From contig PUFA01000288.1 in NCBI GenBank assembly GCA_003508835.1, forward strand, positions 1,054,001 to 1,118,000: 64,000 bases of DNA, given 5' to 3'. The notes below the pieces were generated by a model. It was not told where the DNA came from and did no database searches. It saw nothing but the letters and a program-made list of their open reading frames with translations. The translations under genes and the position numbers were made by a program. Shown in pieces: positions 38,001-49,004 of the stretch (the first letter of the stretch is position 1; every line of letters begins with the position of its first letter). The stretch comes from Eonycteris spelaea. Its lineage: Eukaryota > Chordata > Mammalia > Chiroptera > Pteropodidae.

Positions 38001-38788
38001 AAACCTGAAGCCCTGCCCTCAAGCTGATGTTACAGAACAAGGTCCCTGTCTGTAGTGCACAAGCCTGCCAGCTTTGGTGGGGACCAGGAGAGAGGTGCAA
38101 GAAGGGTGAGGCACTCTCCTACTTGGCTCTGGCATGGGTCACTACAGAGGGCTGGGGAGCTTACCCAGCTGGCCCTGGTGCAGGCCACTGGAGAGTGGGC
38201 AAGTGGGAACCCCTACTAGTGCTAGCAGGTTAGAGGCAAAGTGCAAAACTGGTGTCCACCTATTCCTCTGTCCTCAGAGAGAATCCCAACAGGCTCCTGT
38301 CCCTCCAGCAGACACTTTAAGATTAGTAAATGGTTCCCCTTTACTTATCGTCTAGGTACTTTTCAATCTGCTGCTTTTGTGCTGGGTGCCTGGACAAGTG
38401 AGTCTGCACATAGCCCTTTGACAGAAAAATCTCCTTTTCCCTCTGCCTCATTGGTTTTCAAACCCAGGTACTTTGAAAGCTAATCCCTCTGGCATTGGTC
38501 TCAAAGGTTGTGGTTCGTGATGTGGTACACAAACCCCATGCTCCTCAGGGAGAAACTCCACATTTGTGGGACCCCTCCCAATTGTAGGTCACCATGCCAG
38601 GGGTGAGGGTTTTGGTAGATCAGGTCTCTGCCTCTCCTGTCCATCTTATGTGGCTTTTTTGTCCTTTGTTGTACAGAAGCTGTTCAGTTAGTTTTCAGCA
38701 GAGGAAACTGATCCACATGTAACTAGATTTGTTGTGTCCATGGGAGGAGGTGAGTTCAGGATCTTCCTACACCATCATCTTTGATAAC
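32057..38788 (-). mobile_element. Full-length LINE-1 (~6.7 kb), inserted into an older L1, intron 6
   Basis: The 3' end with poly(T) is at 32,057. ORF2 reverse transcriptase is visible at 34,137-34,454 ([12 protein letters not shown] and [20 protein letters not shown] parts). The endonuclease region lies near 35,700-36,200, ORF1 near 36,900-37,470, and a GC-rich 5' UTR at 37,500-38,788. A 9-bp target duplication, TGACTTCTT, flanks it at 32,048-32,056 and 38,789-38,797. Reading frames are broken, so it is not active. It is in sense orientation to the host gene. Confidence 0.9.
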
Positions 38789-38797
38789 TGACTTCTT

Positions 38798-39480
38798 AAT
38801 AGAAACAAATATGCCAGAGAATCTTCAAAGAAAATAATTACCAACCTAGAATTACAGATACAGCAAAAATACCCTCAAAAATAATGGTAAACTAGACACA
38901 TTTTCAGACAAAAAGTTAAGAATTTGTCAATAACCACCTGCAACAGAAAACACAAAAAGGTGCACTTCAGGCAGAGAAAAGTGATAAAGGAGATAAAGCT
39001 CAGAGATGCATAGAGGAAAATGAACAAAAACTAAATTATTTGGCAAATCTAAATGATGCTAAATAAACAATAAAATAATAATGTGTGTAGATATAAAACA
39101 TATAAATCATGAGAAATGAGAATAGCACCAAAGACAGAAGGGAGGAAAATGTATTTAAACTATTCTTATGTGCTTTATTTGCCCTGGATTTGGTGAACAT
39201 AGTAACCTATAGTAGACATTAATAATTAAAGAATGAATACTATAGTCTCTATTTAGTCAAACCAAAAGAATAGAAAAAGACAATAGAACAAGTAGAAGAA
39301 ATAAAAAAATAATAGGATGATAATGCAAATATCAGTAATTACATTAAATGTAAACAAACCAAATACCTCATTTAAAAGACAAGAGTTTTCATGATGGATT
39401 AATGAAAACAAATTCTAATTATATACTGCTTATAAGGTATGTACCTTAAATACAGGGACACAGAAAAACTGAAAGTAAAA
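38798..39480 (+). mobile_element. Old L1-type element, right part
   Basis: Continues the plus-strand element interrupted at 32,056: AGAGAATCTTCAAAGAAAAT, then an ACCTAGAATTACAG block typical of the L1 ORF1 3' end, then ORF2 start-like sequence. Confidence 0.6.
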
Positions 39481-39833
39481 GGATAGAAAGTATGTATTAT
39501 ATGACCAACCAGAAGAGAGCTGTGGTATCTACAGAAAGAAAAAATATTTCAACATCACTCTGACTTACATTAGAATCACATAGGTAGTGTTCAGTTTCCC
39601 GTTTAGAATGTAAATGCATGGAAAAGTTAAATTGGACTTTATTCATCTTCATTCCCCATGGTACCATGCAAGCTACAACTTCTACCTGCCACATATTTGC
39701 ATCTCCTACATCCTAGTCAAGTTTCATCTTGCCCACTTCCGTATCTCCTCAATCTAAGATGTGTTTGCACCACAAACTAACAAAGTAAGAAAAGATGTAT
39801 TTAAATATGGAGGAAAATTAATGGAGCACTTAC

Positions 39834-39925
39834 CTTTTTAACATATGACATGTATCTTTTATCCAGATGATATGAACCATATTCATTTTCAACCTGCACA
39901 GCTATGATGGGCCATAATTTTCATA
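39834..39925 (-). CDS. Coding exon 6: acid/base ENEYG motif, with a one-base deletion
   Basis: A 92-nt exon where the family has 93 (31 codons). After acceptor CCTTAG it reads YENYG, then the frame breaks at the CCC run at 39,908-39,912. In the restored register it continues [13 protein letters not shown] and YMSYVKK (conceptual residues 195-225). ENEYG carries the general acid/base glutamate (Glu188 in human GLB1) and is kept. Read as written, TAG at 39,902-39,904 ends translation eight codons into the exon. No other AG acceptor nearby rescues the frame. The donor AAG|GTAAGT is strong. Confidence 0.9.
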
Positions 39926-41659
39926 CTAAGGATCAAGAAAATGAGAGTTTGACAGTAAGGCTACTGGTGGGGAAAGGCTGGATTTTCCCAATTTGTTGTT
40001 ACACACACATATTTAATGTTTCATAACAACAACATATTTCTAAACTCAATTCCAAGTTACACTATGGTTCAGGCAATTTCTTCTCCACAGTCAGCAGTCA
40101 TCTCTAGGAAAATAAATGCTCTTTGAGTTCTAGTTTTAATAATACTCCCTAAATAAGTAACTCCTATCATTTTCTCCATAATTCAAAGCATTAAGCTTTA
40201 AACCTCCATTTCCACACTTTCTACCTTAGCACCGGTTAAATAATAAAGTGTCCTTCGTCCTATCCAAGCATTGTCTTACCTCCTGTGTGCTGGACCTCAT
40301 CTCCTTAGTAACTTTGCTCTTTGAAGTACTCCTGTGTCTTCTGTATCTCATCTTCATTTACTAACACTTCCCATTACCATTTACATTGACTTGAAGTCCT
40401 ACACTAAAAATAACTTGCCTGGACCACTTCTCCCTCTAGTTTCCACCCTCTGTCTATCATCTTCATGGACAAACTGAAATATTTCTACATTCACTCTTGA
40501 CTTCTTTTCCTCTCATCTACTTTTTACTCACTGTGGTCTCACTTCTAGTCTTTCTAGTCCACCTGAATTATTAACATTGACCTTCTCTTTGCTAAATTCA
40601 AACAATAAATTTTAACGCAAAGTTGCTTTCTTCCCCAGCAACATTCGACACTCTCTGCAGTCTTCTGTAACATGTTCTCTCCTAGTTTCTGGTCTGCCTC
40701 TCAGGTCATGCCTCAGTCTCCTCTGTGAGCTCCTTTCACCCTACCCCCTCCTAAATGTTGGTGTTTCTAATGGTTCTCTATTAATCTCAACTTGTGCTGG
40801 ATCACATATCCTTCTGCTCTCTCAATTATGCCGTTTTGCAAATACCTTCTCATTTTTCCCTTCCTACTGGTCTTTTCTGTTGATATTAACATGCTCAATT
40901 ATTTCTTTAAGATTATCTTTAGTCCAGCTGACACGTTTTCTTCCATAGTTTGCATTGCCACATCCTAGTAAAGTTTCATTATGCCCATTCTGTACCTCCT
41001 CAACCCACTCTTGAAGATACATGGGCAACCATGAGGTACCCCTCTAAGCATGTAGAAATAAGAAAAATAGTGTTAATCTCTAAGATTAAACTTTAGGCCA
41101 ATAATGCAAATAAGAATCTGAGCAACAAGCAGAACTATGTGTAAGTATGTGCACATTAAAACTGTGATTATGACCCAGGAGAAACTTTTTGTTGAGAGAG
41201 TTGAAATGGGAGCATATATAGCCAGTAAGGAATAACTGACTGTATTCTACTCTGACAAGGGAGAAAGAGGACACAAAGCCTAAAAGAATGTTTTTCAAAT
41301 CTTTATATTTATCTTCTACTGACAGACTTTTAAAACTTTCTCAAAACCAGCTTCTCTCTTCCCCTTCCATCTATCCAATGAGGAATCCAGCAGATTAGAG
41401 AATAGAAAAAGATCCATAATTGACTTTCCCTGAGATTAACCAAAGCAAGAGACTGAGCCTTATAAATACAACTGAAACTTCTAAAAGAAGGGTACTCAGT
41501 AGTGAGTGCGGATTCATAATACCATAATAAAATGCTTTCAATACCTCTCAGCCTCCACAAGCCCTGATTTTGTGCTAAGAAATCTTTACATTACTAATTT
41601 AATTTTCCAGGAGTTTCGAGGCCTTGTCCTGATTTGGGGTGCTGTGAGAACTTTAGTTC

Positions 41660-41826
41660 AATACTGTCCAATAGAACTGTCTGTGATAAAACATGTTCTG
41701 TGCTCACACTATTCAGTATGGTAGTAACCACCCATATGTGGCTATTGAGCATTTGAAATGCATATGGTGTAAATGAGGAACAGAATTTTTATTTATTTAA
41801 ATAGCCACATTGGACAGCACAGCTCT
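41660..41826. repeat. hAT-type MER DNA element with inverted ends
   Basis: Begins TACTGTCCAATAGAACTGTC and ends ATTGGACAGCACAGCTC; the ends are inverted repeats (ACTGTCCAAT against ATTGGACAGCA). The interior carries ATATGTGGCTATTGAGCATT, a known MER motif. The family name is uncertain. Confidence 0.7.
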
Positions 41827-42587
41827 AATCTCTGTAAAGGACTATCTACTATCCCCTAAGTGGCACACTGATTCATGTTCTTCAGTCACTTAGTAGTTTT
41901 AATTGCTTCCCTGAATCTGATTATTCTGGGATACTCTCAGCATTAGAAACAAACTTTGTCCCTAGTAAATTCACACTATGTGAAGCCTTCTGGCCATGTA
42001 CAAGCCTGTCATTGCCTCCATTCAATCTGTATTAACATCTCCTTCAAATGATTACTATGAGGATAAAATTAAAAAGGTAAATGTTAATTGCCTAGCACAA
42101 AGTTTGACACCTAATAGTATACAGGTTGTTTTTTCCCTCTAATTTTTTCCTATCTAGTAGATAGTCTTTTTTAAATTTTCCAATCATTTTAGAAATATTG
42201 TGGTGTACTAGTTCTATGTAAATAAGTATGTATGACATTGTGGTTTCATTGCAGGGGAAGTATATTAACAATCAAATAAATTGCAACTTCTACAAAATCA
42301 CTAACCTAAAATTATCTAACCTATTATTTGTGAAGGGCTGACATGTAACTATCTTTAACAGTTAAATTAAGACATTTGGTGATAGAAAGCAAAGAAATGG
42401 AGAGATAAAACAAAAATATACCAAGTGCAGTTCCAATAAAAAGGCATCTAGTTGGGCAGCAGATGAGGCACAAAAGTGGGGCAAAACTGATATTTCTTAA
42501 ATAAGGAATTGGAATTGGCTGTTATCTAGGCAATCAATTCAGGCAATTTACTTCCCTTGGTCACAGAGATGGACAATTGAGTTTTAC

Positions 42588-42696
42588 CTGGAATGGTGCT
42601 ATCCTAGGAATCAATTCATCAAAATATTGATTCACTGCTTTAGTGAAGCCCTTGTAAGTTGTTCTCAGCTTCATTTTTGGATCCTGGAGTAACCAG
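42588..42696 (-). CDS. Coding exon 5
   Basis: A 109-nt exon with acceptor AAATCTTAG and donor CCAG|GTAAAA. It encodes [20 protein letters not shown], then [17 protein letters not shown] (conceptual residues 158-194). This aligns without gaps to [20 protein letters not shown] in GLB1L2, including the TTYKGF core. It ends in phase 0. No stop or shift. Confidence 0.93.
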
Positions 42697-42940
42697 CTAA
42701 GATTTAAAAGGCAAGACTCAGACTTTGGGTAGGAGATAGCAAAAATAAATGTTCAAGCATATGATGCTACAAAATACAGACAGATTTGCACAGCACATTG
42801 AAACAATATATTGTGAGATTATAATCCATCTTTAAGAAAAAGCAGTCTGTGTTCCAATTACAAATAGCTTACCACCTCAGCCACCACCGCTTTCCTCAAA
42901 ATACAAATGAGGGTTGTATAATGATGAAATGATCTAGAGC

Positions 42941-43170
42941 AGGAATTGTCAAACTGCAGCCCACAGGCTAAATCAGAGTCACTGTATGTATATTTTTTGT
43001 AAATAAAGTTTTATTGAAACACAGCCACACATATTTATTTACGGATTATTATGGCTGTGTTCCTGTCATACCAGCAGGACTGAGTAGATGCAACAGAGAC
43101 TGTGTGAGCCTCAAAGCTGAAAAAATTTATTATCTCACCTTTTACAGAAAAAGTTTGCCAACCCCTAATC
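42941..43170. repeat. MER-type DNA transposon remnant
   Basis: Starts GTCAAACTGCAGCCCACAGG and contains GTAAATAAAGTTTTATTGAA and ACACAGCCACACATATTTAT. It ends GAAAAAGTTTGCCAACCCCT, the layout of a well known mammalian hAT-like repeat. Confidence 0.7.
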
Positions 43171-43314
43171 TGGAGTGAGATTTTTATAAAGCTGTTTCAA
43201 AGGTTTTTCTTTTCTTTACTGCTCTTTGATGAAATGTTTTCAGTCATGAAAAGGTATGAAAAACTAGTACAAGCTACAACATACATGAACCTTGAAAACA
43301 TTCTGCTAAAAAAA

Positions 43315-43625
43315 AAAAGGCCACGTACAAACAGTCGTATATTGTATTACCCCATTTATATGAAATATTCAGAATAGGCAAATCCGTAGAGAATGAAAGC
43401 ACATTAGTGGTTGCCAGGAGCTGAGGGGAAGGAGGAGTGGTGAGTGACTAGATATAACGTTTCCATTCTGGATGATAAAAAAGTTCTGGAACTAGATAGT
43501 TGTGATGGCTGTTCAATATTTTTAATGTGTTTAATTGCCAAAACATTGCACGCTTTTCAATGGTAAGTTTAAGTATATTTACTATAAATAAAATATCAGA
43601 AGCAAAAAAGAAAAAAGAAAAAAGA
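43315..43625 (+). repeat. L1M-type 3' UTR fragment in intron 4
   Basis: Contains TTTATATGAAATATTCAGAA, AGTGGTTGCCAGGAGCTGAG, AAGTTCTGGAACTAGATAGT and ends in an (AAAAAAG)n tail near 43,600. Confidence 0.8.
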
Positions 43626-43974
43626 AAACACTCTTTTTAAAGAGAGATAATCAACCCCATTTCTTGCCAGTTGTACTGCCACCACAAAAACTAGAACTTA
43701 TAAAGATATTGCTTAAATGGTAGCCATTAGTTTTATTTTTTAAAAACATACTCTACCTCATTTGCACTGCAGGGATGAAATAGAGGTTTATTTTTAAAAA
43801 GTACTATATAACTTCCAATATTTAAAATTCATTTTTTATGTCATTAAATGAGAAAAATAGTGCAGTTAAAAACATGAACATAGAAAACCAAGGAAAATAC
43901 TTTGTTGTAACTTACATCTGAATGGACTTAGGGCCCACATGGAGCCAGGGTCAGGGTTTCAGAGCACAACTCAC

Positions 43975-44070
43975 CTGGGCAGGCCTCCAAGGTCTAAGTC
44001 GCTGCCAATATAGGGACCTGGACACAGAATGACCCAGAGCCCCTCTTTGGAAGCTATAGATATAAAAGCT
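43975..44070 (-). CDS. Coding exon 4: pocket residues altered
   Basis: A 96-nt exon with acceptor CCCTACAG and donor CCAG|GTGAGT. It encodes [20 protein letters not shown] followed by [11 protein letters not shown] (conceptual residues 127-157). The family reads [20 protein letters not shown]. Three residues near the galactose pocket differ: Arg to Cys, Cys to Gly, and Glu to Asp (Glu129 in human GLB1 contacts galactose). A longer open frame on the same strand is out of phase with the gene. The frame of the exon is intact. Confidence 0.92.
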
Positions 44071-46088
44071 CTGTAGGGTGAAGCAATAAAGAGAATTCCA
44101 CATTAAAAGCTGAGGCCTGGAATTACTGCTGTGTTTCTCTCTGAAGTCTCTTCCTCTAAGGTTACACTGGGTGGAACACCTAGCCTGGTCTGCAAAAATC
44201 CTAATAGAAAACCATACCCAGGGGGAACAAGAATCCCTCACTGAGTAAGAAAGGGGCTCAGTCAAAGCACCAGAGACCAGGACATTGAAGTAAAGTCTAG
44301 AAATCCTAAACCAGACACCAAGCTTCTCTCCTAATTCTACTCCTCTCTGCTGCATCTCCTGTCTCCATCACTGGCACTACCACACCAGAGAGCCACCTAA
44401 GGCAGACACTTTCAGATCATCCTTGTTCCTCTTTCTTCTTTACCTCCTACTTTCAGTAAGTCATCAAATCATGTATACTCCTCCTCCTCAAGGTTTTCAA
44501 ATGTGAAACTCCTCTTAATTTCTAGTGCTACCACACTGGTTAAGGAACTCACCGTTTCATATAAGATATTACAATTGTTTTCTAACTGCTTTCCTTTCTT
44601 CATTCTTACCTTCTTCCAATGTTTCTCCAGTCACTGTCAATAATATCATCAACAGCTAATTTCACCTTGTATCAGCATCAAGCAAAACAGCTCAATTTTT
44701 TTGTTTATTATTTTGATAATTCTATTAGACAAGTATCAATATTGTCTCCATTTTCCAGACCAAAAAAAAAAAAAGTTGAATGGAGTCAAACCTTCCTTAC
44801 GGTCATATTTTTAGTAAATGAAAGAGCTTCAAATAAAATAAGGCAGAATGCCTCCCGAAATGAAATAGTAACTACTATGTTATTCTAGCTCTTTGAAAAA
44901 CTGTTGGCACAATCTTTCTAAATGCAAATATGAACTCCCAAATTAAAATTCTTCAAATAACTCCCTATTGCCTTTAGAAAAGATTCCAAATTTTGTAGCA
45001 AGCCAGGATGTATAAAGCCAGGATGTGGTCAACTATCTTTCCAGCTTTATATTTGGAGAGTTCTGCTTAAAAACTAGTAGGAGAACCAAACGGTTCTCAG
45101 TTCCCAGAAAAATAATATATGGCAGAAAGTTAATCACCAAACTCATTTTGTTTTCTTCTAAGCCCAGAACTCAACTACATTTCCCAGCCTCCTGTGCCTT
45201 TAGATGTGGCTATGTGACTGAATTTGAGCCAACAGAATGTGAAAAGAAAAAATGTGTTATGTTCCCAAAAAAGACTCCATATCTCTGTCTTCCACTTGCT
45301 GGTTTGATGCAAACAAACATGGTGGTTTAGAAGCTATGTGATGAAAATGGTGAAGCCATAAGAAAGAAAAACCCTGAATCCCTCAGTTACTTCTTAGAAG
45401 ACAGACACATGCTCACCAGGAATACCTATTTTAGATTTTACTTAAATGAAAATAAAATTTTATTGTTAAAAGATGTTGAGGTTGACTTGTTACAGCAACT
45501 GACACCACCTTAATTAATTTAAAATGTTTTCTCACATCTCTGACTCTGCGCTTGCTGGACTCCTACTAGTTTACTCCTATTCAATATTCTAATTCACTTC
45601 AGCTATAATTTCACTGTTGTCTTCCCTGACCTGTCCCAGCTGTTTGGGTTGTGTATGCCACGTATATATATTATCTGTCCATCTATAGCACCAAAGACAA
45701 TGTCTGAACTATAGCACAGGACTAATACATATCTTTGAATAAAAAGTTATTCTACTATCATGTCTTTGAAACTCTGTAAATGACAGCCCAGAAATCTCCT
45801 CTTATAACTGAGATAGCAGCATCTCATTATAGATTAAAACTGCAGCACTGTGGATATACACTTTCTAAATCACACTGCAAAATGTACCACAGGCACTAAA
45901 GTCCAGGCTCCACTGGAAATAACAGAATCACTGCTCAAGAGGGCTTCAATTCATAGAACAAAATTTTCTGAGCTTCCTATGGTTCTCAAAGCAGAAAGTA
46001 AAGTGCCCCCTATTGTTCATTTAATCCCACAGAGTCAAACACCTATCTCTGAGCCACAGAAACAGGCAACTTAAGCATTAAGACATAC

Positions 46089-46157
46089 CTCAAATCCAGA
46101 TCTCCAGTAAAATAAAACTTGTGTCTTTGTGGCTCATGATGGCTCCAGGGAACATGC
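46089..46157 (-). CDS. Coding exon 3
   Basis: A 69-nt exon with acceptor TTGTAG and donor GAG|GTATGT. It encodes MHVPWSHHEPQRHKFYFTGD followed by LDL (conceptual residues 103-125). This matches the family segment YVPWNLHEPERGKFDFSGN closely. The phase continues exactly from exon 2 (AT|G) and into exon 4 (AG|A). The Asn-Leu of PWNLHEP is replaced by Ser-His. Intron 2 upstream is 12 kb because two plus-strand L1 elements sit in it. Confidence 0.9.
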
Positions 46158-46295
46158 CTACAATGAAAAAATAAGAAATAAAAATAAAAATCTTTCACTT
46201 GCCTTGATTCCATATTGAGTCCTCCAGTTTCAATATAGCTCCAGGACCATCTCTACTGTAAAGAAGATTGAAGATTTCAATAGCCAAATATGTTT

Positions 46296-46296
<1 letters not shown>

Positions 46297-46327
<31 letters not shown>
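46297..46327. repeat. (GT)n microsatellite
   Basis: About thirteen GT units in intron 2, next to exon 3 (about 140 bp upstream in gene orientation). The TG-rich run sits on the plus strand. Confidence 0.9.
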
Positions 46328-46328
<1 letters not shown>

Positions 46329-46499
46329 CTGTGTACACTGTGTATTAGGTTCAAATTTTCCTCCCTCGAATGTCCAGCAAAGATCCAAGCAGTCAATATT
46401 TTTCTATGATTCTGAACTCTGGGTAAAACAGACGTGCAAGTAATTTGTTCTCAGGTGCAACAACAATTTCTTTGAAAAAATACTCATGAAAATATCTAA

Positions 46500-49004
46500 A
46501 AAATGTAAATACACATCTATAAAGGCAAAAAGGGAAAACCATTAACCACAACACAGAAACAGAAAAAGCTGAAAATTTATGGAACTAAATTATGTAATAT
46601 TATTTAAATAAAATAAAATCCAGCAAGAAATAAGATTCATAATACCCAGTAACCTTTAAAAAATTACTATGCATGCAAAGAAACAGGAAAATATGATGCA
46701 TAAAAGAAAAAAAATCAAGCAATAGAAACTAATTCAGAAATGACATGTAGAATAAAACTAGCAGAAAAGAACATTTATAAAGGTATAAAAATATATATAC
46801 CATATCTTTAACAAGTAAAGGAATATATGACCATAATAAGAAAAATGAAAGCTATAAAGATACTAATGGAACTTCTAAATTTTAAAAATGTAATATCTGA
46901 AATTTAAAATACTATAAAAAGCAGGAAATGAAAAATATGTGGGTTCAGACTAATATCAGAGTAGATACAGCAGAATAAAAAAATGAGTGAACTTTTAAAA
47001 CAAAAAAATATACAAAATTGAAAACTGAAAGAAAAAAAGACTAAAAAATAAATAAAGCATCAATGATATGTGAAATCTTATTAAGAAATCTAACATACAC
47101 ATAATTGGAAACCTGGAGAAGGAAGGGGGTCAAAAATATTAAAAGAATAAGAGCCAAAATTGTGCCAAGTTTGTTAAAAATGATAAACCTACAAATGGAA
47201 GAACTTCAAAGAATTACAACAGACTTTTCTTTAAAAGCCTATATCATAGCATATCAAAAGCAAATTGCTAAAAAACAACGAAAAATAAAATATCTTAAAA
47301 GCAACCAAAAAAGGAAACATAACAAATTATACACAGAATAAAAAAAGATAAAAAATACAGCATATTTGTCATCAGATAATGTGCAAGTTAGAAGACAATT
47401 AAGAAACATTTTAAGATACAAAAAATACCCTGTCAACCAAGAATTCTATATCCAATGAAATGATCTCTCAAAATTGAAGATGAAAGAAATAATTTTTTTC
47501 AGAAAAACAAAAGCAAAGAGAATTCATTACCAACAGACTTCCACTCTAAAAAATGTTAAAGGAAGTACTTCAGCAGAAGGAAATGATACCAGGTGAAATT
47601 CATAATCCACACAAAGGAAGAAAAGCACCAAAAATAGTAAATACGTGGATAAATAAAAAAGATTTTTACCACTTTAAATTTCCATCAACTAAAATTACAT
47701 GTTTGAAGCAAATATATATATTGTAATATTGTATCTTATAAAAAAACCCACAAACACAGCATAGCACAAAGGATGGAAAGAGCGAAATGGAAGTATACCA
47801 TTGTAAGATTGTATAATAATAGCTTTATAATTTTAGGTAAGAGAAAACAATTAGGAACTTAATTTAAGAATATAAATATAGAACCTTACACAGAATCTTT
47901 GGATCCAGGATCATGAAAATTATTTAATTAATACCCCACTTTCAACAATGGATAGATAATCCAGATAGAAAATCAATAAGGAAACACTAGACTTCAGCTA
48001 AACATTAGACTAGAAGAGTCTATTAGACATATACAGAACTAGCAGTAGAATACACATTCTTCTCAAGCATACGTGGAGCATTCTCCAGGAGAGATCATAT
48101 ATTAGGCCAAAAACCAAAATGTAATTAATTTTAAAAGACTGAAATTATATCAAGCATTTTTCTGACAACAATGCTATGAAACTAGAAATCAATTATAAAA
48201 AGAAAAATGGAAAATTCACAAATATGTGGAGATTAAACAGAAAAATGAAAAAATAGTCCATATTCAGGATTATATAAATAACAGTTAATATTGTTAAAAT
48301 GCCCATGCTATTCCAAACAATCTACAGATTGAATGCAATCTCTATAAAAATTCCAATAACATTTTTCACAGAAATTTTTTAAAATTCTAAAATTTATGAA
48401 ACCACAAAAGACCTCAAAGCAATCTTAAGAATGAGGAACAAAGCTGGACACTCTCACTTTGTAATTTTAAACTCTATTACAAAGGTATAGTAATCAATAC
48501 ATTATAATGTACTGGCATAAATACAGACGTATAGATCAATGGAACAATATAGGTAGCCCAGATATGAACCCATACACATATGGTCAATTAATTTAAAAGA
48601 GCCACAAATATACGAGGAAAGAACAGTCTCTTTAATAAATGGTGCTGGGAAATCTAGACAGACACACATGAAAGAATAAACTAGACCCCTATCTTACAAC
48701 ACACACACAAAAATCAACTCAAAATGGATTAAAGACTTAAACATAAGATGTGAAACCATAAAACTCCTAGAAAAAAACAGTGGGGTCAGTTCCTTGGCAT
48801 AAGCCTTAGCAATGGTTTTAGGATTTGACAGCAAAAGCAAATGAAACAAAAGCAAAAGGAAACAAATGGGACTACATCAGACTAAAAAAAGAAAATCAAC
48901 GAAATAAAAAAGCAACCGATGGAATAATAAAATCTTTGCAAACATGCAAATCTGATAAAGGTTGCAAAATATACAAGGAATTCATACAACAAAAACAGCA
49001 AAAA
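46500..49004 (+). mobile_element. Old L1 element, rearranged
   Basis: ORF1-end sequence (near 47,370-47,570), then endonuclease-like sequence near 47,940-48,240, then a jump to the ORF2 C-terminal part at 48,300-48,990. Middle parts are lost. A younger L1 begins at about 49,005. Confidence 0.65.

Noticed and set aside
43951..44355. 134-residue open frame on the minus strand
   Set aside because: It overlaps exon 4 in the wrong register and runs through the intron; the GH35 similarity is in another frame.
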